Positions 6,634 to 15,899 of a DNA stretch of 64,000 nt are shown piece by piece; within the stretch, counting starts at the first letter, position 1, and every line of letters begins with the position of its first letter. The stretch is from positions 682,001 to 746,000 of the forward strand of contig CBDCSI010000002.1 in NCBI GenBank assembly GCA_965221505.1. Reading direction: 5' to 3'. Under the pieces are notes generated by a model. It was not told the DNA's origin and made no database searches. It saw nothing but the letters and a program-made list of their open reading frames with translations. Source of the DNA: CAZPXZ01 sp965221505 (lineage in GTDB: Bacteria; Pseudomonadota; Alphaproteobacteria; Rhodobacterales; CAZPXZ01). The position numbers and the translations under genes were made by a program.

Positions 6634-7827
6634 ATGACGACAGACCCTGAATCCTCGCGGCTCGGGCGAAAGGTTGTCATCTCGACTGCCGGGGAACGGG
6701 CGGAAGCGTTCCTGCCCCCGGGCTTGCCGCCGACCCCGGCCGTTCGAATGAGTGCGCTCTACCGGCGACTCGAGAGAGCGAACCACGCGCTCGGACGGCT
6801 GGACGGTGTCGCGTCGATTCTGCCCGATACCCCACTGTTCCTCTACATGTACGTGCGGAAAGAGGCGCTGCTCTCTTCGCAAATCGAGGGCACGCAATCG
6901 TCCCTGTCCGATCTCCTGCTCTTCGAGAGCGAGGAAGCGCCCGGCGCACCGCTTGACGATGTAGTAGAGGTGTCCAATTATGTCGCCGCCATGAATCATG
7001 GCCTGGAGCGAGTGCGAGGGGACTTTCCCGTCTCGCTCAGGCTCATTCGCGAAGTCCACGGCGTATTGCTGTCCAAGGGTAGGGGCAGCACTGCGCAGCC
7101 CGGCGAATTCCGGCGATCGCAGAACTGGATCGGAGGCACTCGGCCCGGCAACGCTCGCTTCGTTCCGCCGCCTCCCGATCGCGTCCTGGATCTGATGTCC
7201 GACCTGGAAGTCTTCATCCATGACGACAACGACGAGATCCCGTTCCTGATCAAGGCCGGGATGATTCATGTCCAGTTCGAAACGATCCATCCGTTCCTCG
7301 ACGGAAACGGCCGATTGGGACGGCTCCTGATCACGTTTCTTCTTTGCTCGCAGGGCATCCTGAGGGAACCAATCCTCTACCTCAGCCTCTATCTGAAGTC
7401 GCACCGTAGTCAATACTACGAGCTGCTTCAGGGCGTTCGAGAGCGGGGAGACTGGGAAACCTGGCTGGAGTTCTTTCTGGATGGCGTCATCGAGACGTCC
7501 CTGCAGGCCGCCGAGGCTGCACAGGAAATCTTGCGATTGTTCGAATCGGATCAGCAGCGAATCGAGAGGCTCGGCCGTGCGGCCGCCTCGGCGCTCCGTG
7601 TCCACCAATTGTTCCAGCAGAAGCCGATCGTCGGAATCTCCGTCGCCGCGGAGAGGCTCGGCCTCTCGCCCCCGACGGTCGCCGCGTCGATACGGCGTCT
7701 CGATGAGCTCGGCATTGTCCGGGAGATCACGGGAAAGCGGCGCCGCCGTCTGTTCGTGTACGAGGACTATCTGAACGCCCTGAGTCGCGGAACGGAGCCG
7801 CTCGGATACCGGCCCCGGTCGCATTGA
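6634..7827 (+). CDS. Fic-family AMP-transferase with C-terminal winged helix (class II)
   Basis: The product has 397 residues. The Fic core motif is complete, HPFLDGNGRLGR at residues 219-230, with the catalytic His, the anion-binding loop and both Arg residues. The N-terminal domain carries SSQIEG at 81-86, which fits the inhibitory helix pattern [S/T]xxxE[G/N] placed before the core (class II). Such proteins transfer AMP to target proteins when the inhibition is relieved. The last 80 or so residues (VGISVAAERLGLSPPTVAAS onward) form a winged helix-turn-helix, so the protein may bind DNA. The AACGAA repeats in its own promoter are a plausible target. No separate antitoxin gene is adjacent. 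Confidence 0.9.
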   Translation: MTTDPESSRLGRKVVISTAGERAEAFLPPGLPPTPAVRMSALYRRLERANHALGRLDGVASILPDTPLFLYMYVRKEALLSSQIEGTQSSLSDLLLFESEEAPGAPLDDVVEVSNYVAAMNHGLERVRGDFPVSLRLIREVHGVLLSKGRGSTAQPGEFRRSQNWIGGTRPGNARFVPPPPDRVLDLMSDLEVFIHDDNDEIPFLIKAGMIHVQFETIHPFLDGNGRLGRLLITFLLCSQGILREPILYLSLYLKSHRSQYYELLQGVRERGDWETWLEFFLDGVIETSLQAAEAAQEILRLFESDQQRIERLGRAAASALRVHQLFQQKPIVGISVAAERLGLSPPTVAASIRRLDELGIVREITGKRRRRLFVYEDYLNALSRGTEPLGYRPRSH

Positions 7828-8193
7828 CCGATCCGATGCACGCCTTCGAGGCGAGCGCCCCGGGCGTTCGCAGACTGCCGGAGCGAGACCTTCGTTCCGC
7901 CTCGCCCGCCGCGCTCGCCGCCGAACTAGCCTCGATTCCCAACAGATGAAAATGATCTTACACGCTGGGCGGCGAGGGTAAGCGCCTGCCTGCTGCATTG
8001 CACTCGAATTCGCCGAGGGGTCATATTGTACGCCATTATTAGACACCGTATGCCACACCCTGTCGCGAGTCGTAGGCCAAGACGCCACTAGCGCGGACGG
8101 CTACCGACCCAAGCGACCGAGAGTCGATTTTGGCTACTACATAGTGAGTTACGCGGCAGATGTACCGCCTGAGCCGGGCACAGCTACCAGAGG

Positions 8194-8222
8194 TTGCAGC
8201 GACGCGATTCATATGATATAGT
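8194..8222 (+). promoter_or_regulatory. Promoter of the transposase gene
   Basis: TTGCAG (8194-8199) and TATAGT (8217-8222) are spaced by 17 bases and lie 30 bases upstream of the transposase start. The surrounding stretch 7828-8252 is less GC-rich than the genes and contains no open frame of interest. No clear terminal inverted repeat was found in it. Confidence 0.5.
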
Positions 8223-8252
8223 GGCAATGATTATCTAATCGGAGGCTTTCAC

Positions 8253-9989
8253 ATGAGTTCGCTCGCCAGCCGTTTCCTTCAGCCGACCAACGCGACGCAT
8301 CGGCAGTACGAGGCGCTGCGCGCTCACTTCGTCGAGGGGTTGCCCGTCGGCGAGGTCGCGGGCCGCTTCGGATACGCGCCGGGCACCTTCCGCAATCTCT
8401 GCACCGCCTTCCGGAAGAACCCCGACCGCCCTTTCTTCGAGGAGCCCAAGCCGGGACGAAAGCCGGAGGCCGCCCTGCCGGGCCGGGCCGACAGGCGACG
8501 ACGCGCCGTGGAGCTTCGCAAGAAACGGAATCTCTCGGTCGCGGAGATCAGCGAAACCCTCGCGCAAGAGAACATGCCCACCAGCGTCTCCGCCGTGGAC
8601 CGCATGCTCAAGGAAGCCGGCATCGGGAAGCTGTGGAGAAGAACGCGCGAGCAGCGGGCCAGGACCAAGCCGGAACCGGCGCCGGTCGCGGATCGGCGGG
8701 CGCTCAGCTTCGCCCCACGCCGCATCCGCACCCGCTTCGGCGGGTTGTTCCTGTTCGTCCCCGACCTCGTGCGCTGCGACCTGGACCGCATCGTCGAGCA
8801 GGCCGGCCTGCCCGGCAGCAGCCGCATTCCGGCCGATTGCGCCGTTCGATCCCTCCTCGCGCTCAAGCTCTGGGGGATCGGGCGCCCGTACCGGATCATG
8901 CCCGACGCGCTCGACGAGGGCATCGCCCTGTTCGCCGGCCTGAACGCGATCCCCAAGCGCTCGACCCTGTCCGAGTATTCCTGCCGGGCCGATCCGCGCG
9001 TCACGCCCGCGACGATGGACGCATGGCATCACGCCGCGCGAAGCCTCGGCGTCGACATCGGCGGCGGGGACTCCTTCGACCTAGACTTCCATACCATCCC
9101 CTATCACGGCGACGACGCGCTCAGCCAGCGCCACTACGTCTCCCGCCGCAGCCGCCGACAGCGCGGCGTGCTCGCCTTCCTCGCTCGCGACGCCGACGCG
9201 CGCATCTTCGTCTACTGCAACGCGCGACTGCGGAAGGAAGACCAGAACGACGAAATCCTCCGCTTCGCCGAAGCCTGGCGGCAGCGCACCGGAGCGCTGC
9301 CGCGCGAGCTCGTCTTCGACAGCCGTCTGACCACCTACGCCAACCTCGCCAGGCTCGACGAAATGGGCGTCGCCTTCCTCACCCTCCACCGCAGGAGCCG
9401 CAAGATGCTCGACGAGCTCGGCGCGCCCGCGCAGCACTGGCGACGCATCACCCTGAACAACGTCGGCCGGATCTATCGAAACCCCCGGATCCTCGAGAAA
9501 ACCGTCGAACTCAAGGACTACCCCGCCGGACTCCGACAGATCGCCGTCGCCGACCTCGGCCACGAGAAACCCACCATCCTCGTCACCAACCAGAAGCGCG
9601 TCTCCGCAACCGCCCTCGTCGACCGATACGCACGGCGAATGGTCATCGAAAACACCATCGCCGACGCCGTCGACTTCTTTCACATGGACGCGCTCTCGGC
9701 CGTCGTTCCCCTCAAGGTGCACTTCGACCTGCAGATCACCGTCTTCGCCAACACCCTCTATCGGATCTTCGGCAACCGAATGAAGAACGGCATGCAGGAC
9801 GCCAAACCCAGAACGATCTTCGAGAAACTCGTCAACTCACCCGCCGAGATCCAGATCGGCAAGGACGACGTCGTCGTAACACTCAGCCGACGAGCGAACA
9901 ATCCCCTCTTGCTCGAAGCAGGCTACGAGCAGACGGACATCCGCATCCCGTGGCTCGCCGAAAAGCGACTCCGATTCCGCTTCTACTAG
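8253..9989 (+). CDS. IS4-like DDE transposase
   Basis: The product has 578 residues and looks full length and intact. The N-terminal 130 residues hold two helix-turn-helix segments (LPVGEVAGRFGYAPGTFRNL and LSVAEISETLAQENMPTSV). The catalytic domain follows. The likely acidic triad is D in DSFDLDFHTIPYHGDD, D in LVFDSRLTTYANL and E in MVIENTIADAVDFFHMD. This is a DDE_Tnp_1/IS4-like layout. GGAGG lies 7 bases before the ATG. Codon use is as GC-rich as the rest of the window, so it is not a recent arrival from a low-GC source. I could not see terminal inverted repeats or a target duplication around it. Confidence 0.85.
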   Translation: MSSLASRFLQPTNATHRQYEALRAHFVEGLPVGEVAGRFGYAPGTFRNLCTAFRKNPDRPFFEEPKPGRKPEAALPGRADRRRRAVELRKKRNLSVAEISETLAQENMPTSVSAVDRMLKEAGIGKLWRRTREQRARTKPEPAPVADRRALSFAPRRIRTRFGGLFLFVPDLVRCDLDRIVEQAGLPGSSRIPADCAVRSLLALKLWGIGRPYRIMPDALDEGIALFAGLNAIPKRSTLSEYSCRADPRVTPATMDAWHHAARSLGVDIGGGDSFDLDFHTIPYHGDDALSQRHYVSRRSRRQRGVLAFLARDADARIFVYCNARLRKEDQNDEILRFAEAWRQRTGALPRELVFDSRLTTYANLARLDEMGVAFLTLHRRSRKMLDELGAPAQHWRRITLNNVGRIYRNPRILEKTVELKDYPAGLRQIAVADLGHEKPTILVTNQKRVSATALVDRYARRMVIENTIADAVDFFHMDALSAVVPLKVHFDLQITVFANTLYRIFGNRMKNGMQDAKPRTIFEKLVNSPAEIQIGKDDVVVTLSRRANNPLLLEAGYEQTDIRIPWLAEKRLRFRFY

Positions 9990-10457
9990 CGTGGATGTGT
10001 CACACGATTACCTGGAGTTGGGAATCGAGGCTAGACGAGATCGCGACTCGTCCGGCCCACCCCTCCGCCTCGACCGGGTTATCGAGGGCTCGGCATGTGC
10101 GGGGAACCGCTACCGACGAAGGGGGGACCGGCGCATTCGCTTGACGGGAGTCGACCGCGCCGATCCGCCAGGCACAGGAACGCCGTCGTCGGCTCCGGAC
10201 GTCCCGGATCGAGTGCCGCACATTCTCGCGAAAGCTCCGATCCCGCCGCATTTCGAGCCGATATCCCCGGTGTCTGGGCCGCAAGGCCGCGGACTCGCGA
10301 CGAAGCCGGGTCGACCTGGCCTGACCCGGCAGACCCTGACGAACGCTTCCGGACCGGATTCCGGCTCCCGATCCCTACATTACAATGAAGCCCGGCGGCG
10401 CTCCCCGGCATCCGGAGAACCTCGCGCCGACATGCAATCGGGAGGAAGAAACCAGTC
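9990..10457 (+). other. Intergenic stretch before the PLP enzyme; one hairpin
   Basis: There is no convincing gene in these 468 bases. An 8-bp perfect inverted repeat, GCCGGGTC (10305-10312) and GACCCGGC (10323-10330), is present. A TACATT/TACAAT-like -10 lies near 10377-10385. I looked for SAM and SAH riboswitch cores because of the downstream sulfur-amino-acid gene and saw none. Confidence 0.4.
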
Positions 10458-11678
10458 ATGACCGATACGAGCCACGACCTGACGCACGCCGGAACCAGCA
10501 CGATCGCCATTCACGCGGGCGAGCGCCCGGATCCGGAGACCCGCGCCTCCAGCCCAAACCTGGTCATGTCCTCGACCTACGCCACCATGAAACCGGTCGG
10601 GTTCTCCGCCTACGAAATCGATCGGGACACGCCCTACACCTACACGCGATGGGCAAACCCGACCGTCCGAATGCTGGAAGAGAAGATCGCCCTGCTGGAG
10701 GGCGCCGAAGCATGCGCATGCTTCGCCTCCGGCATGGCGGCCGCCAGCGCCATATTCTTCAGCCTGCTCAAGGCCGGCGACCACGTCGTCGTATCCGACA
10801 TCTGCTACGCCGGGGTGTCGGAACTGGCCAACGACAACCTTCCGGCCCTCGGCATCGAGGTCTCCCGAGTCAATCTCGCCGACGCCGACGCCCTCGCAGC
10901 CGCGCTGCGCCCGAACACCCGCCTGGTGCATATGGAAACGCCGGTCAACCCGCTCACCCGGATCACCGACATCGGATCCGTCGCCGCGATCGCCCATGAC
11001 GCGGGGGCGCTGGTCTCGATCGACAACACCTTTCCGTCGCCGATCGGAAGCCGGCCGCTGACGTTCGGGGCGGATCTCGTCATGCATTCGGCCACCAAAT
11101 ACCTCTGCGGCCACGGCGACGCCATGGGCGGCGCCGTCGCCGCCTCCGGCGACCTCGTGCAGCGGCTCGTGGGTTGCGCGACGGTTCATCTCGGCGGCAA
11201 TCTGAGCCCGTTCAACGCTTGGCTGATCGCGCGGGGAATCGCGACACTTCCCGTCCGCATGCGCGCCCACCAGGAAAACGCGATCGCCGTGGCGAGGTTC
11301 CTCGAGTCCCACCCGGCCGTCGCGCAGGTGAACTATCCCGGCCTTCCGTCGCATCCGCAGCACAATCTCGCGCGCACGCAGATGGAAAACTTCTCCGGCA
11401 TGCTGTCCTTCCGTATCCGCGGCAGCGAATCCGACGGAACGGCGCTGGCCGAGCGAATGGCCGAAAAGCTGTCGGTAATTCACTACGCAGTATCGCTCGG
11501 CCACCACCGCAGCCTCGTCGTATGGATGCCGACCGCCCCGCTGCTCGAGACCTCCTACCGGCTGGATGCGGAGGGCGAAACCGACTACCGACGGTTCGCC
11601 GGCGAAGGCGTCTTCCGTCTGTCCGTCGGCCTGGAGGACGCGGAGGACCTCTGTCGGGATCTCGATTCGGTGCTGTAG
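10458..11678 (+). CDS. Cys/Met metabolism PLP-dependent enzyme (cystathionine gamma-synthase or methionine gamma-lyase type)
   Basis: The product has 406 residues and is a cytosolic fold-type I PLP enzyme. The cofactor lysine is K214 in HSATKYLCGHGD. The substrate/PLP-binding stretch SGMAAASAIFFSLLKAGDHVV and the terminal SVGLEDAEDL motif are typical of the family. Members do gamma-replacement (cystathionine or O-acylhomoserine sulfhydrylation) or gamma-elimination (methionine gamma-lyase); sequence alone does not decide between these. It stands alone, convergent with the dioxygenase gene. GGGAGGAA lies about 11 bases before the ATG. Confidence 0.9.
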   Translation: MTDTSHDLTHAGTSTIAIHAGERPDPETRASSPNLVMSSTYATMKPVGFSAYEIDRDTPYTYTRWANPTVRMLEEKIALLEGAEACACFASGMAAASAIFFSLLKAGDHVVVSDICYAGVSELANDNLPALGIEVSRVNLADADALAAALRPNTRLVHMETPVNPLTRITDIGSVAAIAHDAGALVSIDNTFPSPIGSRPLTFGADLVMHSATKYLCGHGDAMGGAVAASGDLVQRLVGCATVHLGGNLSPFNAWLIARGIATLPVRMRAHQENAIAVARFLESHPAVAQVNYPGLPSHPQHNLARTQMENFSGMLSFRIRGSESDGTALAERMAEKLSVIHYAVSLGHHRSLVVWMPTAPLLETSYRLDAEGETDYRRFAGEGVFRLSVGLEDAEDLCRDLDSVL

Positions 11679-11756
11679 CCGCCGCCGGCCGCCCCGGGCG
11701 TCGCCGAGCCGGGGTCCGCAGGGCTGCCGGAGACGCTTGCGCCGTCCCCGGTCGGA

Positions 11757-12557
11757 TCACGGGAGCGACGAAGGACGGAACGTCGGAAACCAGTCTTCCC
11801 GAAGCCGTTCGCCCGCCTGCATACCGTGGCCGGGAAACGGCGGCGAGGTCCTGCCCGGGCGCTCCGCGTAGCGGGCGTCGTCGCCGACCCATCGGAGGGA
11901 CAGGACCCTGCGGCGGCCGCCGCCGGGGTTTCCGCGCGCGCCGTGCAGCGTGCGATAATGGAACAGCACCGCATCGCCGGGCTCCATGGTCCATTCGAGA
12001 ATCGTCGATTCCTCCGGATCCCGGTTGGGAGACGGAACCGGAATCCAGTCCTCGTCCGAGTCGTAGAAATCGGAATGGTCCGCCCACCGGACCGGCCGTA
12101 CCATTCGCTCCCAGCGGTGGGAGCCCGCGACCAGCCGAAGACTCGCCGAACGAACCGGATCGACCGGAATCCACATGCTGACCGTTTGCGAGCCTTCGAC
12201 GAAGTAATACGGCGCGTCCTGGTGCCAGGGCGTCGGCTTCGGGGTTCCCGACTCCTTCACCAGCACATGGTCGTGGAAGAATTGCGCCCTCTCGGAGCGC
12301 ATGACCCGCGCCGCCAGTTCCGCCGCCGGGCTGTCGCGAACGACGCGCTCGAATTCGGGGATCCGCGCCCAGTTGCAGTAGTCGTCGAAGAACCGGCCCT
12401 CGCCGGCGCCGACGGCGTTCTCCGACGCGTACTCGCCCGGCGACTCCATGTTGCGCGAAATGCCGGCGGCGATTACGTCCACCCAGTCGGCGAACGCCCC
12501 CCGCACCAGGACCGCGCCGTCGCGCCAATAGAGATCCACGTCCTCGCGACCGATCAT
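11757..12557 (-). CDS. Phytanoyl-CoA dioxygenase (PhyH) family protein
   Basis: The product has 266 residues and is an Fe(II)/2-oxoglutarate oxygenase by motif. The iron ligands are H112 and D114 in PTPWHQDAPYY, and the distal His is H205 in TLHGARGN. A 2-oxoglutarate-binding Arg is likely in the following GRRRVLSLRW segment. The family hydroxylates fatty acyl-CoA, small metabolites or natural products, and the substrate here is unknown. It is divergent from the polyamine transporter operon, with 199 bases between the starts. Confidence 0.88.
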   Translation of the reverse strand: MIGREDVDLYWRDGAVLVRGAFADWVDVIAAGISRNMESPGEYASENAVGAGEGRFFDDYCNWARIPEFERVVRDSPAAELAARVMRSERAQFFHDHVLVKESGTPKPTPWHQDAPYYFVEGSQTVSMWIPVDPVRSASLRLVAGSHRWERMVRPVRWADHSDFYDSDEDWIPVPSPNRDPEESTILEWTMEPGDAVLFHYRTLHGARGNPGGGRRRVLSLRWVGDDARYAERPGRTSPPFPGHGMQAGERLREDWFPTFRPSSLP

Positions 12558-12756
12558 CTCCGCTCGCTCCCGTCTGATTCCCGGGTCGGAACCCCGCGGA
12601 GTCTACCCGTCCGTCGACCGGGCGTAAGGCCCCGACCCGCGCGACTCGCCGCGGTCTTCACCGTGCCCACTCGCTCCGGGCCTCCCATCGTCCGCCGACT
12701 TCGGCTATCCTGCGGGCCGTTCCGCCATCGTCCAAACGCCATCAGGAGAATTGCCC

Positions 12757-13842
12757 ATGGCTTCCACAAGAATCCTTCCCCTGCTCGCGAGCGCACTGCT
12801 CGTCGCCGGACCCGCCTCCGCCCAGGTGGTGAACGTCTACAACTGGTCCGACTACATCGACGAATCCATCCTGGCCGAGTTCGAGGCGGAGACCGGAATC
12901 CGGGTCGTCTACGACGTTTACGACTCCAACGAGGTACTCGAGACCAAGCTGCTCGCCGGCGGATCGGGATACGACGTCGTAGTTCCGTCGGCGTCCTTCC
13001 TCACTCGCCAGATCGGAGCCGGAATCTTCCAGAAGCTGGACAAGGCGAAGCTGCCCAATCACGGCAATCTCTGGGACGTGATCCAGGCGCGGACCGAGAC
13101 GTACGATCCCGGCGGGGAGTATTCCGTCAATTACATGTGGGGAACCACGGGTTTCGGCTACAACGTCGGCCAGATCCTGGAACGCATGCCGGACGCGCCG
13201 GTGAATTCCTGGGCCATGATCCTCGATCCTGACGTCGTCTCGAAATTCGCCGATTGCGGGGTGCACGTTCTCGACGCGCCGACGGAAATGATCCCCGCCG
13301 CGTTGAACTATCTGGGACTCGATCCCAATTCGCAGGATTCGGACGAAATCGGAAGGGCGGCAGACCTGTTGACCTCGATCCGGCCCTACGTGCAGAAGTT
13401 CCACTCCTCGGAGTATCTGGATGCGCTCGGAAACGGCGACATCTGCCTCGCCGTCGGCTGGTCCGGCGACGTGTTCATCGCCCGCGACGCCGCGGCCGAG
13501 GCCGACGCCGGCAACGAAATCGTCTACGTCATCCCGAACGAGGGCGCACTCATGTGGTTCGACATGATGGCCGTCCCGGCCGACGCGCCGCACCCGGACG
13601 AGGCGCATGCCTTCATCGACTACATCCTGCGGCCGGACGTGATCGCCAAGGCGTCGAACTACGTGTTCTACGCCAACGGCAATCTCGCCTCGCAGCCGCT
13701 CCTGGACGAGGAGGTCCTCGGCGACCCGGCGATCTATCCGGACGAGGAGACCCTGGCGCGTCTCTTCACGACCACGCCCTATCCGCCGCGCGTCCAACGG
13801 ACCGTCACCCGCGCCTGGACCCGCGTCAAGACGGGCCAGTAG
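12757..13842 (+). CDS. Polyamine (spermidine/putrescine) ABC transporter, periplasmic binding protein
   Basis: The product has 361 residues with a typical signal peptide ending PASAQ at about residue 22. The mature start VVNVYNWSDYIDESI is the hallmark of PotD/PotF proteins, where the Trp and Asp of NWSDY line the polyamine site. GWSGDVFIAR and the later MWFDMMAVP match the family. The ATG at 12757 is chosen because AGGAG lies 8 bases before it; a TTG two codons earlier is less likely. This is the first gene of a five-gene operon (binding protein, ATPase, two permeases, PuuA-like ligase). Confidence 0.93.
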   Translation: MASTRILPLLASALLVAGPASAQVVNVYNWSDYIDESILAEFEAETGIRVVYDVYDSNEVLETKLLAGGSGYDVVVPSASFLTRQIGAGIFQKLDKAKLPNHGNLWDVIQARTETYDPGGEYSVNYMWGTTGFGYNVGQILERMPDAPVNSWAMILDPDVVSKFADCGVHVLDAPTEMIPAALNYLGLDPNSQDSDEIGRAADLLTSIRPYVQKFHSSEYLDALGNGDICLAVGWSGDVFIARDAAAEADAGNEIVYVIPNEGALMWFDMMAVPADAPHPDEAHAFIDYILRPDVIAKASNYVFYANGNLASQPLLDEEVLGDPAIYPDEETLARLFTTTPYPPRVQRTVTRAWTRVKTGQ

Positions 13843-13852
13843 CGAACCCGGC

Positions 13853-13882
13853 CCCGGGCGCCGCCGGACGGCGGCGCCCGGG
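13853..13882 (+). promoter_or_regulatory. Perfect GC hairpin between binding protein and ATPase genes
   Basis: CCCGGGCGCCGCC (13853-13865) pairs perfectly with GGCGGCGCCCGGG (13870-13882) across a GGAC loop. It lies 10 bases after the binding-protein stop. Its 3' arm runs into the GGGAG ribosome site of the ATPase gene. There is no U tract, so it may stabilise the upstream message and damp translation of the downstream gene, the usual way binding protein is made in excess. Confidence 0.6.
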
Positions 13883-13891
13883 AGCGCAAGC

Positions 13892-14995
13892 ATGACCGAC
13901 ACCGAACGAAGCGCCATTCTGACGCTCGAGAGCGTCCGCAAGAGCTTCGGTTCCACCGTCGCCGTCGACGACGTCTCGCTGGAGATCCGGGAGGGGGAAT
14001 TCTTCGCCCTGCTCGGACCTTCCGGCTGCGGAAAGACCACGCTCCTGCGCATGCTGGCCGGCTTCGAGACGCCGAGCGACGGACGCATCCTGCTGGACGG
14101 CGCCGATATCGCGAGAACGCCGCCCCACCGGCGCCCGATCAACATGATGTTCCAGTCCTACGCGCTGTTTCCGCATATGAGCGTGGAACGGAACGTCGGC
14201 TTCGGGCTGCGCCAGGAACGGGTGCCGAGAGCGGAGATTCGGGAGCGGGTCGGCCGCGTCCTCGACCTGGTGCAGCTGGGGCCGTTCGGCAACCGAAAGC
14301 CGCACCAGCTCTCCGGCGGCCAGAGACAGCGGGCGGCCCTCGCGCGGGCGCTGGTCAAGGAGCCGCGAATTCTGCTGCTCGACGAGCCGCTGGCCGCGCT
14401 CGACAAGAAGCTCCGCCAGGAGACGCAGATCGAACTGGTGAACCTGCAGGAGTCGCTCGGGATCACCTTCGTGGTGGTCACGCACGACCAGGAAGAGGCG
14501 ATGACGGTCGCCGACCGGATCGCCGTGATGGATCACGGACGGGTGGCGCAGGTCGCGTCGCCGAGCGAGATCTACGAGGCGCCGGCAAGCCGATACGTCG
14601 CCGACTTCATCGGCGAGGCGAACCTGCTGGAGGGGCGGGTCGAGTCGCAGGCGGACGGACTCGTCCGCTTCCGCTGGGGGCCGGACGCCGTCTCGTGCCG
14701 GCATGACGGCGCCCTCGCCGTCGGCGCCGACGCATGCCTCGCGCTGCGACCGGAAAAAATACGCGTGCGGTTGCTGGACGGCGACCCCCCCGCCGGCGCC
14801 AACGCTTTCGAGGCCGAAGTGGAGGACATCCTCTACGTCGGCAATCTCTCCACCTATCGGATGCTGCTTCCCGACGGGCGCAAGCTGGTCGCGCAGGCGG
14901 CGAACGAGAACCGTCTCGTCGACCGCGGCATCACCTGGGAAGACCGGGTATGGGCCTATTGGGCGGAGGACGCCGGAGTGTTGCTGACTTGTTGA
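13892..14995 (+). CDS. Polyamine ABC transporter ATP-binding protein (PotA/PotG type)
   Basis: The product has 367 residues and is the energising subunit on the cytoplasmic face. Walker A is GPSGCGKTT, the Q-loop is in MMFQSYALFPHMSV, the ABC signature is LSGGQRQR, Walker B is ILLLDEPLAALD and the switch His is in VVTHDQEEA. The C-terminal 120 residues form a TOBE regulatory domain (ALRPEKIRVRL). The gene overlaps the following permease. Confidence 0.95.
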   Translation: MTDTERSAILTLESVRKSFGSTVAVDDVSLEIREGEFFALLGPSGCGKTTLLRMLAGFETPSDGRILLDGADIARTPPHRRPINMMFQSYALFPHMSVERNVGFGLRQERVPRAEIRERVGRVLDLVQLGPFGNRKPHQLSGGQRQRAALARALVKEPRILLLDEPLAALDKKLRQETQIELVNLQESLGITFVVVTHDQEEAMTVADRIAVMDHGRVAQVASPSEIYEAPASRYVADFIGEANLLEGRVESQADGLVRFRWGPDAVSCRHDGALAVGADACLALRPEKIRVRLLDGDPPAGANAFEAEVEDILYVGNLSTYRMLLPDGRKLVAQAANENRLVDRGITWEDRVWAYWAEDAGVLLTC

Positions 14996-15897
14996 AGCTC
15001 GATACCGCGGCCCTCGGACGCCGCGCGGTCATCGCGATTCCGTATCTCTGGCTTCTGGCCCTGTTCCTCGTCCCCTTCGTCATCGTCCTGAAGATCTCCC
15101 TCTCCGACGTCGCCATGGCGCGTCCGCCCTACGTTCCGGTCTTCGACTGGTCCGGCGGCATCGACGCGATCCTGTCCGCCGTTCGGGCGCTCGATCTGGA
15201 GAACTACGCCTGGCTCCTGGAGGACGATCTCTACTGGAAATCGTATCTCTCCAGCCTGCGCATCGCCGCCTTCTCCACCGCTCTCGCGCTCCTGGTCGCC
15301 TTTCCGCTCGCCTACGGCATGGCGCGGGCGCCGCGCCGGCACCGCCCCACGCTTCTCATGCTGCTGATCCTGCCCTTCTGGACCAGCTTCCTGATCCGCG
15401 TCTACGCCTGGATCGGAATCCTGAAGAAGGAGGGCCTGCTGAATTTCCTGCTCGCGAGTCTCGGCGTCATCGACGACCCGCTGATCATCCACAACACCAA
15501 CGTCGCGGTCTATATCGGAATCGTCTACTCGTACCTGCCGTTCATGGCCCTGCCCATCTACGCTTCGCTCGAGCGCCTCGACAACGACCTCCTGGAGGCG
15601 GCCGCCGACCTCGGCGCGACGCCCGTCGCCGCGTTCTGGCAGGTCACCCTGCCGCTCGCCTTGCCCGGCGTCGTGGCCGGATGCTTTCTGGTCTTCATTC
15701 CCGCCGTCGGCGAGTTCGTCATTCCCGACCTTCTGGGCGGCTCCGAGACGCTGATGATCGGAAAGACCCTCTGGGTCGAGTTCTTCGCCAACCGCGACTG
15801 GCCGGTGGCTTCGGCGGTGGCGGTGCTCCTGCTGCTTCTGCTGGTGATTCCCATCGTGCTCTTCCAGCGCCACCAGGAACGGACCGGGAGCGCCTGA
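14950..15897 (+). CDS. Polyamine ABC transporter permease (PotB/PotH type)
   Basis: This permease has about 315 residues and six membrane segments. The first segment is in AVIAIPYLWLLALFLVPFVI and the ATPase-docking loop is LLEAAADLGATPVAAFWQVT. The ATG at 14950 overlaps the ATPase gene by 46 bases and has GGGAAG upstream. TTG codons at 14989 and 14992 are alternatives that would start closer to the conserved part, so the exact start is uncertain. Confidence 0.92.
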   Translation: MGLLGGGRRSVADLLKLDTAALGRRAVIAIPYLWLLALFLVPFVIVLKISLSDVAMARPPYVPVFDWSGGIDAILSAVRALDLENYAWLLEDDLYWKSYLSSLRIAAFSTALALLVAFPLAYGMARAPRRHRPTLLMLLILPFWTSFLIRVYAWIGILKKEGLLNFLLASLGVIDDPLIIHNTNVAVYIGIVYSYLPFMALPIYASLERLDNDLLEAAADLGATPVAAFWQVTLPLALPGVVAGCFLVFIPAVGEFVIPDLLGGSETLMIGKTLWVEFFANRDWPVASAVAVLLLLLLVIPIVLFQRHQERTGSA

Positions 15898-15899
15898 CC

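Noticed and set aside
10258..10457. SAM or SAH riboswitch before the Cys/Met enzyme gene
   Set aside because: Only a generic hairpin is present and none of the diagnostic core sequences were seen.
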